Below are positions 1 through 12,930 of a DNA stretch of 64,000 nucleotides, piece after piece. Position 1 is the stretch's first letter. Each line of letters begins with the position of its first letter. The notes under the pieces are model-generated. The model had not been told where the DNA came from. It made no database searches and saw only the letters and a program-made list of their open reading frames with translations. Position numbers and translations under genes: made by a program. The stretch is taken from the NCBI GenBank assembly GCA_009746045.1, contig RPFO01002048.1, positions 113,501 through 177,500 on the forward strand, in the 5' to 3' direction. This DNA is from Mesostigma viride. Its lineage: Eukaryota; Streptophyta; Mesostigmatophyceae; Mesostigmatales; Mesostigmataceae.

Positions 1-642
1 CCCCCTGGCTGAACCGAACTCTTTACTGCCTTTCCTATAATGCATCATACAGGATAAAAACAAAGGTGATGAAACAGCCAGAATTTCAGCCCCGCCAGGC
101 GAACATTCTTTGCTGAAAAACTGGGCAGTGATGAAGAGCGCGCTCCTCCCACCAAGATTTGCTCCAGCCCCGCATCCTCCCCGAAACTCCCGTCTGGCCA
201 CAGGCCGAAAGATCGGGTCCGCTGTCAGGCTCCAGGCAGTTATGGGCTACCCTGGCACCCCGCGCTAGCCATCTCCACGTTTAAGGCAGATTCACCTCCA
301 CCTGTGATTCTTTCCACCGTAGCCGCTGGCCCTGGCCTGTATGGCTCCTTCCCTGACCTTGTCCGACTTGAATCGCAGCTCCCCCAGTGTCAGGAAGCTG
401 CTTGCCGCACCCAGGGGTAGAGGGGAATAGTAAGTGGGCCCAGCGCGGGAAATCACACCCTTTTACTCAAATAGTAGAACCCCCACACCACCAACCATTA
501 CCGTGGCCTGACCTGGTTGGTGGCGAACATAAAGAAATTTATTCTAGGCCTCTCCACGCCCGGAGAGGCCGATAGCATCGTCTTACATTCGGCGCAGCCG
601 CCATACCGGCCAGCGGACCTTGCCAGCAAATGCTGGGATCAA
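1..642 (+). repeat. Duplicated segment, left copy
   Basis: This stretch is nearly identical to 9860-10490. Both contain the same run from the cctataatgcatcatacagg motif through a small hairpin (cctctccacgcccggagagg, around 551-570). A diverged inverted relative lies at 30950-31090. I see no coding potential shared between the copies. The similarity continues without a break into the GGGT-element half that follows, so the two were duplicated as one block of about 0.97 kb. Confidence 0.8.
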
Positions 643-969
643 GTTGCGAAGCTGAAAAGAGGCCTCCCTACGTCCCCTACACAACCCTAAGTACTGACTA
701 TCATTCACATTGCACCACGCAAGCCTGCCGGCTGGCGCAGGTTCAAGGTGTACTGACTGCCCATCACAGTTGCGCCACGCCTGGCGGCTGGCGCAGGTAC
801 AAGGTCTAGTGACGTGCGTTAGAAGCTACTTAGGCCTGCACTGCGGAACCACACTCAGCCTCGGCACAAAAAGGGCCGGTCGGTGCAGTACCATCGTGAC
901 AAGCGCTAGTCTTAGGCAGGTCGCTCCCCTTTGAGCCCGTCCGCGCGTCATATATGCAATGAGCGAAGC
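643..969 (+). repeat. GGGT-element, 3' half
   Basis: This is the right half of the dispersed ~0.55-kb element, recognised by the block reading gaggcctccctacgt, the internal CATTGCNCCACGC repeats and the conserved right end with the small hairpin GAGCGAAGCTC followed by aacaa. The last bases lead directly into the tetranucleotide array, where other copies have aaat. Confidence 0.75.
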
Positions 970-3082
<2,113 letters not shown>

Positions 3083-3085
<3 letters not shown>

Positions 3086-4318
3086 TTCCGAGTCATGCGG
3101 CCTTGGCCCGGAAAGAATCCTTTTCGCCACGCTGATTTTGCGTCTCAACAAATGACGCAATTTGGCGTTCTCATTGCCGGCGGCTTATGTACGTAAGTTT
3201 GAAGGGGCTCTTGGGTTACATATTGCATGAGAGAAAGTTCTTAGGTCTAGCTAGTCACAACGTCATTAAGAGTGGCAAGATTGCATCACAAGGTAGGTCT
3301 TGCCACCTGGCCAAGAAACTGGCCAAATCATTCCCGCCGCCATTCCGGGTCAAGCCGCACCGGCCTCTTAGGTGTGTCATGTGATCCCTATAACCTAGCT
3401 ATAGCGGCCACCCTTTCATCTCACAGTAAAAATCTGTTCAGAGAACCACGATTCTACTAACCATGGAATTCCTGGGTGGCCAGACTCTTACTAAAACAAC
3501 GAGTAGAGCAGCCATACAAAAGCCAGGCCACATCCTGGCCGCCGATGCTCATGGGAACTCTTATTGTTTGTCGAAAGGCATCCCTCTCTGGCAATCCATG
3601 CCACGGGTAAAGAACCTTAGAACGAACAACCAAACTAGGCGTCGGGCAGTTTCAAAATAGCCCGCCATGCCCGGGAAGGGCCAGGCGGCCATGGCCCGAA
3701 GAAGAACCTCACGGGAAGCTCCACCTCCAAGCTGCGGTGCAAGCCCACATGATGGGCAACCGTGGAGCTGCTAAGCCAGCGCCCCTGGCCCTGGATGCCC
3801 CCCATGCTGCGACCCTCGAGGAAATCATAGGTGGCACCCCCGTGCCGCATGCAGCCCGTGAATGGTGAAAATCTGGTCCACCCCCAAGACCTGAGCTTGA
3901 CAGGTAGTGGACCTGGCGCCTCGGATCCAGGGCACCGCTCATGTAGAGCACCATCCCCCAGCACACCCCCCCCCCCCCCATGGATGGCCTCCCCCAGCGC
4001 CACCGCATGGGAATGCCCCACGGCCAGCACCTTGAGCACAGGACACACCCTCCGCCTTGGCCCCGCCAGGCCCATGCTCGCAGACCACACACTAGGAAGC
4101 CCTTGGTAGTTCCACCACCACTCGGGACCTCGTTGCAGTAGTACGACACGAGGTCGCTCTTGGCGCTGACAGTAGCACCGGCCCTTTATGTACATCTCCA
4201 CAAGGATGCCCAGGTGGGGGAGCAGGTCTTGGGTGGATCCACCTAAATATTGTACACCGTACGCACCGACAGGAACACTAGAGAACACGAATTTGGGGGG
4301 TGGCAACACAATTGTGTG
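3083..4318 (-). mobile_element. DIRS-like copy 1, internally deleted
   Basis: Read on the minus strand, a short reverse-transcriptase piece is followed by the end of a tyrosine recombinase, then a B repeat (about 3451-3575) and an A repeat (about 3083-3450). These A and B blocks match those of the best copy at 60674-61405. The left end abuts the microsatellite and the right end abuts the 68-bp array, so both outer ends are missing. It is a dead copy. Confidence 0.85.
3635..4260 (-). pseudogene. RT/tyrosine-recombinase remnant of DIRS copy 1
   Basis: The minus strand encodes a piece resembling the N-terminal reverse-transcriptase part of the full copy (motifs LLPHLGILVEMYIKG, EWWWNYQGLPSVWS, KVLAVGHSHAVALGEAIH). 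It then passes through a shifted G-rich patch straight to the recombinase C-terminus (MRHGGATYDFLEGRSMG, GRWLSSSTVAHHVGLH). The RT catalytic region, RNase H and most of the recombinase are absent. The recombinase box HGLRH is altered here, while the nucleophile tyrosine region reads AHHVG, so the tyrosine itself is lost. Confidence 0.85.
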
Positions 4319-5005
4319 TTGCACACTGATCCCTAGGGAAGGCGATGATGGATGACCAAGCCAGGAGCTAATATGCAGTTCTGTCATTTGTTGCACACTG
4401 ATCAGTGGGAAGGCGATCATGGATGACCAAGCCAGGAGCTTTGCAGTTCTGTCATTTGTTGCACACTGATCAGTGGGAAGGCGATCATGGATGACCAAGC
4501 CAGGAGCTTTGCAGTTCTGTCATTTGTTGCACACTGATTAGTCGGGAAGGCGATCATGGATGACCAAGCCAGGAGCTATGCAGTTTTGTCATTTGTTGCA
4601 CACTGATCAGTGGGAAGGCGATCATGGATGAACAAGCCAGGAGCTATGCAGTTCTGTCATTTGCTGCACACTGATCAGTGGGAAGGCGATCATGGATGAC
4701 CAAGCCAGGAGCTATGCAGTTCTGTCATTTGCTGCACACTGATCAGTGGGAAGGCGATCATGGATGACCAAGCCAGGAGCTAATATGCAGTTCTGTCATT
4801 TGTTGCACACTGATTAGTTGGGAAGGCGATCATGGATGACCAAGCCAGGAGCTAATATGCAGTTCTGTCATTTGTTGCACACTGATTAGTCGGGAAGGCG
4901 ATTGTGGATGACCAAGCCAGGAGCTATGTATGCAGTTCTGTCATTTGTTGCACACTGATCCCTAGGGAAGGCGATGATGGATAACCAAGCCAGGAGCTAT
5001 GCCGT
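4315..5005. repeat. 68-bp minisatellite, about 10 copies
   Basis: The units contain the blocks TTGCACACTGATCAGTGGGA, GATCATGGATGACCAAGCC and AGGAGCTATGCAGTTCTGTC. Successive starts are 68-69 bp apart (for example 4381, 4449, 4517, 4586), with some units lengthened by AATATG insertions. The array begins at the broken end of DIRS copy 1 and stops about 90 bp from an LRR exon. I could not derive the unit from that exon. Confidence 0.92.
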
Positions 5006-5098
5006 TTTATTATCCCAAGCCCATGACATGCCCAGCGTGTAAAATAAAGACAACAGCACCAAAGCAGGTAAGATAAAACTTCTTGTAATAGGTCGTAC

Positions 5099-5170
5099 AG
5101 TTCCTCCAATGATGGCCATGCCGACAACTCTGAAGGAAGGGTGCCAGAGATGTCGTTGTATGCGGAAGAC
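5099..5170 (-). CDS. LRR exon (72 nt)
   Basis: This is one 24-residue plant-type leucine-rich repeat on the minus strand; the core reads NDISGTLPSELSAWPSL. The acceptor is a CAG at 5171-5173 and the donor is GTACGA, weaker than the GTAAGT seen at sister exons. The exon is exactly 72 nt and phase 2 at both ends, so it joins in frame to the other LRR exons of the window. LRR proteins of this type usually act in ligand or protein binding. No kinase, transmembrane or signal-peptide exon was recognised. It may be the most downstream surviving exon. Confidence 0.65.
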
Positions 5171-6304
5171 CTGTTACATACATGTGAACAGGCACAAGGA
5201 ATGCGCATGAGCAGTGTACATGTACATGCATACATTGACGATGCAGAAAAGTCAGTCCTTTCCAAGTCCTGGTGGGGAACAATCTGGCGGCTTTGAAACT
5301 TGCTGGATCTAGTAAACATGCCCAGCTTTCTAATCCATGAATAATGTGATGATTCAAGGATGAGAAGAAAATGCCAAGCTTTCTAATTGAGTCAAGGCTC
5401 AGAAAAAAAAACACAGACAATGGAACCACTTAAGGCCTTAGCGATCCCTCTCACGTCGGGCAGTGTGCCTGCGGGGGGCAGTTACTTGTTGCTCCGCATT
5501 TTGCATAACAGAAAAGGCTTCCCTCAGCACGCTATACCACCATGCGCCGTGCCGGTCATTGCTTGCATGTGGTCACTGGCACCACTAACAGCTTTATCGT
5601 CACGAACTTATGGAGGGCCTCCTCCCTTGGGCTCAGGCATCAATCATGGGGCGTAGCCAGGGCGAGAGTTGCCCAACAATTTACTGAATCAGATTTATCC
5701 TAGAATGAGAAATGTCGAAGCTTGTGTGTGCCGCTGCTAGACTGTATTAGTTTGGCATACCCTTCAGCATATCGTGTCAAGGTTTTGTGTGCTTCAAATG
5801 TGTTTCCTTGCAAGCTATGCTGAAGTGGCTTAGTGTATGCCGACGAATATAGCTCACGAACCTCCAGCCCCCAGCTGTGCCATTGTCAATCCACCTGCCA
5901 GATTCTTTATGTACTTCATACTTTTCATCTACCATCCCTAACTGAAAAAACAAATGGTCAGTTGGGCGCACAGCTGGCTGCAGTTACTGGGTGTAGCTCA
6001 AACACCTCAGAACATATCGTACAGTCAATTTGCACGCCATGGCTGAACAATCTGGCATCACACCATCCATGTTGACGTTGGATATAGGCAGTCGCAGCGC
6101 AAGAATAAGCGGCTTTCTTGCCGGAGTTGGACGCACATCGTGTGAGAATCATTGCTGGACTGACTTGGTGGTCTAGCAATGTTCGTGCTCGACGAAACAT
6201 GCACACATAACACACACATTACACATTTTAAGCCACCGCAGCCATGGAGACACAGCCGCAACCGAGTCCTTCTTACATACGATAGGGATAGGGAAGTTAC
6301 GTAC
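5171..6304. other. No clear gene
   Basis: This lies between two LRR exons and would be intron if they belong together. A possible minus-strand exon around 5800-5958, preceded by a TTTTTTCAG acceptor, is mentioned in the findings. No transposon family of the window was recognised. Confidence 0.5.
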
Positions 6305-6376
6305 CAGTACTCCAGTGCCGACAGGGAACTCAGCTCAGGAGGAAGGAAGCCAGATATGGAGTTGTAATCACCGTCA
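6305..6376 (-). CDS. LRR exon (72 nt)
   Basis: The minus-strand exon encodes one LRR with the core NSISGFLPPELSSLSAL. The donor is GTACGT (6299-6304) and the acceptor is CAG at 6377-6379. Length and phase match the other 72-nt exons. The last complete residue pair is TyrTrp in place of the usual xLeu, a small departure from the repeat consensus. Confidence 0.7.
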
Positions 6377-7865
6377 CTGCGTGCCAGACGTGTCAAGAGC
6401 CATGAACATTAATAGCAAGCATAAGCGTGTGCACAGAAATAAGAAAGTCAGGCAGTCCATGATTTGGCAATCACTACATAATCAAACTTCTGGGATTTTT
6501 TCAATGTCCAGACTCAGTCCACCGTTTATGCAGCCTGACCAATCTACGTGACACACTAATTATGTATAAGGTGGCAGGGCACTGCCCACTCAAATAATTG
6601 ATCCATGTGGAAGAGCGTCCGGCCAGCCAACTGCTACTCCCGTTGATGCACATAAAATTTGCCAGCTTCTCACTCGATCATAGCTCCCGTGTCATCGCAC
6701 GCTGTCAGTAGCGATATCATCGATATTCGCCAGCTCAGGAAGTGTCAAGGTTCGTTCGGTTTGGCACCAAAAACATGCAGCTTTGGGAAAGGATGTTGGT
6801 TAGGTAGTGGTATGTCAATTGCTATCGGGACGTACAAATGCTTCGCGAGGGTGACCCCCGGGGACTTGGATTTCTTTGAAAATAGTATGGTGTTGTGGTA
6901 CAAGAGAGACCGCCACAAGCGGCTGGGACAGCCCCCCCGGCCGCGCGGATGGCAGGCGTTAGACAAATAAGTCATGAATAAAACCTGGGACATTGTGGGC
7001 CGGCTGCCCTTGGTCAGGCCACGCGCCACTAATCCTTAGGCTCTAGTACGGAGATTGTACGACATCGCTGAAAATCCGGCGTAACAGGCTAGTGGCGTGA
7101 CGGTCGCCACTTGTCAGTGGCCGTATTTTGTGACGAAAGCACTTTGTGTTAACAAGCCCTAGCGGGCTTTGAAACCAGGAGTAGGAATAGTTCAAAGTTA
7201 ATGCATTTCGTAGGGAGTTTGTGACGCAAGTCTGACGTTACACCTAAGGTGAATGACAGCTGTCAACAGCTGTCCTGCTTGGCCAAAGGGGAATATAGAC
7301 AAATGCAGTTTGTTGTCTGGGTAGTTTTTTTAACCCGCCCCCCCGCCCCTTTTATCTCTGTCGCTTGAGAGAATGCGGAACGGGACAGGCTCACGCCCGG
7401 GCAGCCTCCTGTGTTGTCTGTAATATGGAGACAGATGGCTCGCAAGGATAGGTGGCAAGTAGTGAAGAAGGAGACCAACCCCAAGTCAGTGGGGGCTCCG
7501 CGTGTGACCCAGTTTGGCATTCGTAGCGATTCGGGCCGTGGTGCCCACAATCCTGTAACTAGGAACTAGATAGCTAGCATCATCCATTCCATCCCATGTT
7601 CCCCTCCCACTGAGGAATTATGCTCACGCGGCGCAGTCACGTGTCTATTAATTAATTAATTAATTGATTGGAGGCATGCCCTCTGAGCTGGATTGTTTTC
7701 TTATTTAGTTCCACCTTGCAATTCATTCATGATGGCCCAGTCTACTAAATTTTCAATAAAGACTGGTGATTATTGGGAGTGAACGGGTGTAACTAGCGTT
7801 TCCCAGGCGGCTAAGCGTTTCCCAGGAGTCAGGGGAATTCCAAGGACTTTGGGAAATTCCAAACT
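6377..7865. other. No clear gene
   Basis: I recognise no coding exon or transposon here. Short open frames (for example a 103-codon one at 6659-6970) have no recognisable domain. A short ATTA repeat lies around 7648-7667. Confidence 0.5.
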
Positions 7866-8424
7866 TACCATTATTAGCTATGGGCCACTGGAGTACCAGA
7901 CCCTACCATTGAGAAAAAAAATTCAATTACGTTACTTGTGGTCTAGGCTTTCTAGTGAGGCCTTAGCGACACCATCAAACTCATTGTACAAATCCTCAAC
8001 AAGTTGGCTAAAAGTCACAATACATACTGGGGCCCAGTACTTGTACCCGAATTCTACCTTGAACGTTCCCCTGCAGCAGCGAGGGTGGGTGGGTGGGAGC
8101 TGCAAGGAAACCTTCCTAGCCACCGGCACCAATCTAAGTACACTTGTCACAGAGACGACAGGCGCGCTGCGCCTGCATGTGCAGGCAACAACAGGTACGG
8201 TTCGCTACAAACTTTGGACACTACAACTCCACCGTGAGTTACAAACTGAGGCAGCGGACGAAAGAGCTCCTACATTGTCAGTACAACACTCCGGCACCAC
8301 AAAAGGTCGGAGCAGTACCCAGGTGACGGGTGCTAGAGCTAGCTACGCTACCTACGGCAGGTTGGCCCCCTTTGAGCCTGTATCCCATGTAACTATAAAA
8401 TGAGTGAAAGCTCATCAAATACAT
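7866..8424 (+). repeat. GGGT-element, full copy
   Basis: The copy begins near tatgggccactggagtacc, passes through the block acaccatcaaactcattgta, then a short GGGT tract (about 8086-8098), and ends with the hairpin region ATGAGTGAAAGCTCATC near 8403-8418. It is about 0.55 kb. The same order is seen in the copies at 8676, 26334 (inverted) and 45765. No coding frame is conserved among copies. Class unknown. Confidence 0.75.
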
Positions 8425-8429
8425 TATTA

Positions 8430-8640
8430 CCTATGGGCCATTAGAGTACCAAACCCTACCATGAGAAACAGTTTTACAAAAATATTTGTGTGCTAGCCTT
8501 TTTAGTGGATCCAGTTAGCCACACCATCAAACTGATTGTACAAATCATCATCAAGTTGGCTTTGTCACCATGCTGGGGCCCACCACTTGTCCCAACATTC
8601 AACCTTGAACTTTCCCGCATCAACTCGATCTCATGGTCAT
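8430..8640 (+). repeat. GGGT-element, 5' part
   Basis: This begins right after the end of the previous copy, with tatgggccattagagtacc, and continues through the catcaagttggct and tgctggggcccacc blocks. It stops before any GGGT tract. The head-to-tail arrangement with the copies on both sides makes a small local cluster. Confidence 0.7.
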
Positions 8641-8675
8641 CAAGGCCGTCTGTCGCATGCTGGCATACATTTCTT

Positions 8676-9246
8676 GTTTTTGGTCCATTGGAGTTCCTTC
8701 CCGCCAAGAGAAACATTGATTTTACATTTTTGTGTGCTAGGCTTTATACGGACAGCCTATACCACACCTTCAAACTCACTGCACATCATTATCAAGTTGG
8801 TTATCGTAGTACCATGCTGGGGGCCCAGCATACTCGAACACAAGGTGTTGCCCCTCTTAGCAGCATGCGTGGGTGGGTGGGTGGGTGGGTGGGAGCTGAA
8901 AAGAGGCCTCCCTACGTCCCTACACCACCCTAAGTACTGACTATCATTCACATTGCGCCACGCAGGCCTGCCGGCTGGCGCAGGTACAAGGTGTACTGAC
9001 CTGTACAAGGTGTACTGACTGCCCATCACAGTTGCGCCACGCCTGGCGGCTGGCGCAGGGACAAGGTCTAGTGACGTACATCAGAAGCTACTTAGGCCTG
9101 CACTTGGGAACCACACTCAGCCTCGGCACAAAAAGGGCCGGCCGGTGCAGTACCCTCGTGACAAGCTCTAGTCTTACGCTACCTACGGCAGGTCGGTCCC
9201 CTTTGAGCCCGTCCACGCGTCATGTATAAAATGAGCGAAGCTCAAC
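8676..9246 (+). repeat. GGGT-element, full copy
   Basis: The 5' block is ggtccattggagttcctt, followed by a GGGT tract at about 8870-8892, duplicated tgcgccacgc motifs, and the 3' end ATAAAATGAGCGAAGCTC with the GAGC-GAA-GCTC hairpin. It is the clearest plus-strand full copy. Confidence 0.8.
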
Positions 9247-9254
9247 AAATACAT

Positions 9255-9462
9255 TTCTTGTTTTTGGTCGATTGGAGTTCCTTCCCACCAAGAGAAACAT
9301 TGATTTTACATTTTTGTGTGCTAGGCTTTATACGGACAGCCTTTACCACACCTTCAAACTCAGTGCACATCATTATCAGGTTGGTTATTGTTTGTAGCAC
9401 CATGCTGGGGGCCCAGCATACTGTACTCGAACACAAGGTGTTGCCCCCACACCTCCTACCTG
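9255..9462 (+). repeat. GGGT-element, 5' part
   Basis: This matches the first ~200 bp of the 8676 copy and then breaks off near 9462 into unrelated GC-rich sequence (9463-9720). The element is truncated before its GGGT tract. Confidence 0.7.
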
Positions 9463-9850
9463 GCCACCAAGGCTGTCGCCAACCTTGGTGCCGAGTTTCT
9501 TTCCGCCCGTGGCCCCCCTCCTGCGCAGTGCTGCGGCTGTACTGCCGCCCCCGTGTGGCCGCTACGGTTTCCCGGCGGACGCAGGGCGGCACCCATGCGG
9601 TTCCCCCCGTTAGGAGGGCGGATTCCAGCGGCTGCCCATCAGGCCTTACGGCCCCGGACCGTCCCTCAAAAGCCCAGGACCCATCACCAGCCCCACCCCT
9701 GAGGCTGGGATTTCCCGGCATTGAAGCCATTGTGGCGATAGGCCCTCTACCCTACCGAGGCGTTGGCTTGGAAACTACTTAGCCAAAGCCCCGACCAGGG
9801 CTTGTGCTTTGGTGGGAAAATTTTATGGCATAGATATGCCCGCCTTGCTG
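9463..9850. other. GC-rich stretch without recognised gene
   Basis: The stretch is GC-richer than its surroundings, with overlapping open frames on both strands but no recognisable domain. It may be a fragment of a DIRS-type ORF1, since the base composition is similar, but no matching motif was found. Confidence 0.35.
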
Positions 9851-9851
9851 C

Positions 9852-10490
9852 ACCGATCTCTTTCTTGCCTTTCCTATAATGCATCATACAGGATAAAAAC
9901 AAAGGCGATAAAGCAGCCAGAATTTCAGCCCCGCCAGGCGAACATTCTTTGATGAAAAACTGGGCAGTGATGAAGAGCGCGCTCCTCCCACCAAAATTTG
10001 CTCCAGCCCCGCATCCTCCCCGAAACTCCCGTCTGGCCACAGGCCGAAAGATCAGGTCCGCTGTCAGGCTCCAGGCAGTTATGGGCTACCCTGGCACCCC
10101 GCGCTATGTAGCCATCTCCACGTTTAAGGCAGATTCACCTCCACCTGTGATTCTTTCCACCGTAGCCGCTGGCCCTGGCCTGTATGGCTCCTTCCCTGAC
10201 CTTGTCCGACTTAAATCGCAGCTCTCCCAGTGTCAGGAAGCTGCTTGCCGCACCCAGGGGTAGAGGGGAATAGTAAGTGGGCCCAGCGCGGGAAATCACA
10301 CCCTTTTACTCGAATCGTAGAACCCCTCCCACACCAACCATTACCCTGGCCTGTAATGGTTGGTGGCGAACATAAAGAAATTTATTCTAGGCCTCTCCAC
10401 GCCCGGAGAGGCCGATAGCATCGTCTTACATTCGGCGCAGCCACCATACCGGCCAGCGGACCTTGCCAGCAAATGCTGGGATCAAGTTGC
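9852..10490 (+). repeat. Duplicated segment, right copy
   Basis: This is the partner of the segment at the left edge of the window, with only scattered differences. The similarity continues into the GGGT-element half at 10480-10840, so the duplicated block is about 0.98 kb. Confidence 0.8.
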
Positions 10491-10840
10491 GAAGCTGAAA
10501 AGAGGCCTCCCTACGTCCCCTACACAACCCTAAGTACTGACTATCATTCACATTGCGCCACGCAGGCCTGCCGGCTGGTGCAGGTTCAAGGTGTACTGAC
10601 TGCCCATCACAGTTGCGCCATGCCTGGCGGCTGGCGCAGGGACAAGGTCTAGTGACGTACGTTAGAAGCTTCCTATGCCTGCACTCCGGAACCACACTCA
10701 GCCTCGGCACAAAAAGGGCCGGCCGGTGCAGTACCCTCGTGACAAGCGCTAGTCTTACCTAGGCTACCTACATACGGCAGGTCGGTCCCCTTTGAGCCCG
10801 TCCACGCATCATATTTAAAATGAGCGAAGCTCAACAAATA
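10480..10840 (+). repeat. GGGT-element, 3' half
   Basis: This is the right half of the element ending in ATGAGCGAAGCTCAACAAAT. It abuts the truncated end of a Gag-like DIRS remnant at about 10845-10880. Confidence 0.75.
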
Positions 10841-10879
10841 CCCCACCCCTAACCCCGCATGGCAGCGGATCAACTCCTC

Positions 10880-12519
10880 CATTTTCGCTGGTGTCTTCCA
10901 ACACTCCCAGCAGCACCCGCTCCAAAACCAGATATTTCACACTCCTGGCTCGGCTCAGCAGTAGCACCACTTTCGTGGCCTTGAATCGGCTTCCCGCCCC
11001 CTCCATTCCTCCCAGCGCTGCCCTCAAGTCGTGCATGAATTTCTCGGCTGCAAGCTCCCCCTCCACCTCCTTGTTGTCCTGATTATCGGATTCCAGGGGT
11101 GCCCCAATGAATGTCGCATACCTTGCCCTCGTTTTCTTTCCAACAGCCCCCCCCAAGCTGCCGAATTGAAGGCCTGGCCTTTCGGCCTGGCCATTTTTCG
11201 TTGCGCAGCGGTCGATAGTGGCTGGGCCTCCTCGTCGTCCACCGCGAGATCTATCGATCACGGCCAGCAATATTGCCTCGAACGCTTCGTTTGGGTCACG
11301 TGCGTCCAACACGTCGGCAACATCGATGATATTGGCCAGCAACTGCACGACAGACCTCAGCTGGGTCCAGCTCCACGAGCTGGCGTCCGTCACCCAGTCC
11401 TTGGTACCGAAAACCAGCTCAACTGCACCCATCATTACAATTCGTTCAAGTGGCCCGGGCCGGAGCGGCTGTACAATTTTTCCCAGTGAGCGCGCTGCCA
11501 AGTGTACTTGTGGGCAAGTTTTTAGGTGCTCCGTCACATCGAGGTACTAAAAATTAGGCTACGATGCGAATTCAGCGAATTTCAGCTAATTAATTCAGTC
11601 GAACGAAAGGAAGTGACGCCAACTACCAAAACATTTCCGTTACGAATTTTCAGTCCCACACTCTGGCGCAAAAGAAAGTGACGGCAACTACCAAAACGTT
11701 TTCGTTACGAATTTTCAGTCCCACACTTCGCGCAAATTTTAGTAGGGCTGCATGCAAGCTACCTTTCGAAATGTTGCGCAAGTATGGAACGCATTTCATT
11801 CGTCCGGAGGAACGCTGCCCGCCAACTACCCCCGTTCAGAAATTTCCGTCGAAATTTACTTGAGATTTGGAAATCTGAACGTCCGCGCAAATTTGAGTAG
11901 GGCTGCACGCAAGCTACCTTTCAAAATTTTGCGCAAGTATGGAACGCAATTCATTCGTCCGGAGGAATGCTGCTCGTCAACTGCCCCCGTTCAGAAAGTT
12001 CTGCAAACTTTACTTGAGATTTGTAAATCTGAACGTGCGGTTGGAGTTTTGCGGGGAAACCCGAGTTCCCCAAGTAATCCACCAATGACGCGCTTCGAAC
12101 ATTGCCCGCTAAAACCTAAGCAGCCGCTCCGGCTGGAAACAAGATGTGGCCTCCGCGGGGCTGGTGCACTTGGCGGGCAGAGTGGCTAGCCTTTTGGCGC
12201 TGAAGGCGGCTGGCGAGTGACTGCCGGCAGCATCCTGCCGCGTGGGCATCATGCCCTCCTCGCGCGCTGCCTGCCTCAAGTTGTTGCCTTGCGCCACTTT
12301 GGCATTGCTGCTGTAAGGGCCAGAAATTGGCTCCGACAGTGAAGGTTCGTCAAACCAGAGGTTCGTTTCCACTGGCCTGCTGTCGCCGCCCTTGTGAAAA
12401 GAAAAAAGGCCGACCTTAGCATGGTGGGTTTGCTGTTGTCTTTTTTGCGTCTCTGACCTGGGTGGCTTGGGTACGAGTGCCAGCACACTTGAGGTCTTTT
12501 CTTCTTCTTGTGCTAACAA
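10880..12519 (-). pseudogene. DIRS ORF1 (Gag-like) remnant, split by a MITE
   Basis: Two minus-strand blocks match the first reading frame of the DIRS-like family at 14998-16444 and 37345-38600. The N-terminal block (about 12519-12144) carries LFSFHKGGDS and NLWFDEPSLSEP. The central block (about 11430-10880) carries AVELVFGTKDWVTDASSW, DARDPNEAFEAILLAV and AAEKFMHDLRAALGGMEG. Between them sits a ~0.7-kb insertion with inverted ends. No catalytic domain is visible; the place before the RT frame is that of a structural (Gag-like) protein. The A repeat and all downstream genes are missing. Confidence 0.75.
11431..12143. mobile_element. MITE-like insertion with inverted ends
   Basis: One end reads CATTACAATTCGTTCAAGTG and leads into a GGAGCGGCTG block. 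The other end, read inwards on the opposite strand, starts CATC and also reaches CAGCCGGAGCGGCTG, shortened by a small deletion. A second copy at 58280-59064 has complete ends. The inside holds duplicated blocks, such as GGAACGCATTTCATTCGTCC and CAACTACCAAAAC, and no gene. It splits the Gag-like frame. Confidence 0.8.
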
Positions 12520-12679
12520 TACTACGGCGTTGCATTCTCAGCTCAGCAGGTTAGTCACAGACAAAACGAGCATATCTCGCTGAGGTTCTAACCCGACGAT
12601 AGGATGTACTTCAGGCCTCTTCTAGCCTGGTTTGAACGTGAATCCGAGTACTTATGATGCTACAAACTACAGAGCATAC

Positions 12680-12751
12680 AAATGCGTCAGGTATGACAGG
12701 GCACCGTGCTCAAGAGGAATGAAGCCAGATGTGAAGTTGCAGTCCAAATTC
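12680..12751 (-). CDS. LRR exon (72 nt), degenerate
   Basis: The minus-strand exon encodes an LRR with the core NFTSGFIPLEHGALSYL. The conserved leucine after NxxSG is replaced and EL has become EH, so it is drifting. The donor is GTATGC and the acceptor CAG at 12752-12754. The acceptor region lies in a 39-bp tandem duplication (12751-12789 and 12790-12828). The exon plus its flank appears to be a tandem copy of the next one, 251 bp away. Confidence 0.6.
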
Positions 12752-12828
12752 CTGTTGCGCATTGTAGCATATGTACACAACTCACCAAGCCTGTTGCGCA
12801 TTGTAGCATATGTACACAACTCACCAAG
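12751..12828. repeat. 39-bp tandem duplication at a splice acceptor
   Basis: Two direct copies start at 12751 and 12790 with cctgttgcgcattgtagc. On the minus strand each contains a CAACAG acceptor, so the exon at 12680-12751 has two candidate 3' splice sites. Confidence 0.85.
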
Positions 12829-12930
12829 CAGGCTCTAACCCAACTATAGCATGTACTACAAGCCAATTTTAGTAGGGGTTGAACGTACAGTAAGTCGGAG
12901 TATGTAGGATACTACTACAACAGGACATAC

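Noticed and set aside
3709-4149. Second long minus-strand frame over DIRS copy 1
   Set aside because: Overlaps the remnant in another phase; only part of it matches the family because of a frameshift, so it is not a separate gene.
7849-8403. 184-codon open frame
   Set aside because: It lies wholly in a GGGT-element and is not kept open in the other copies.
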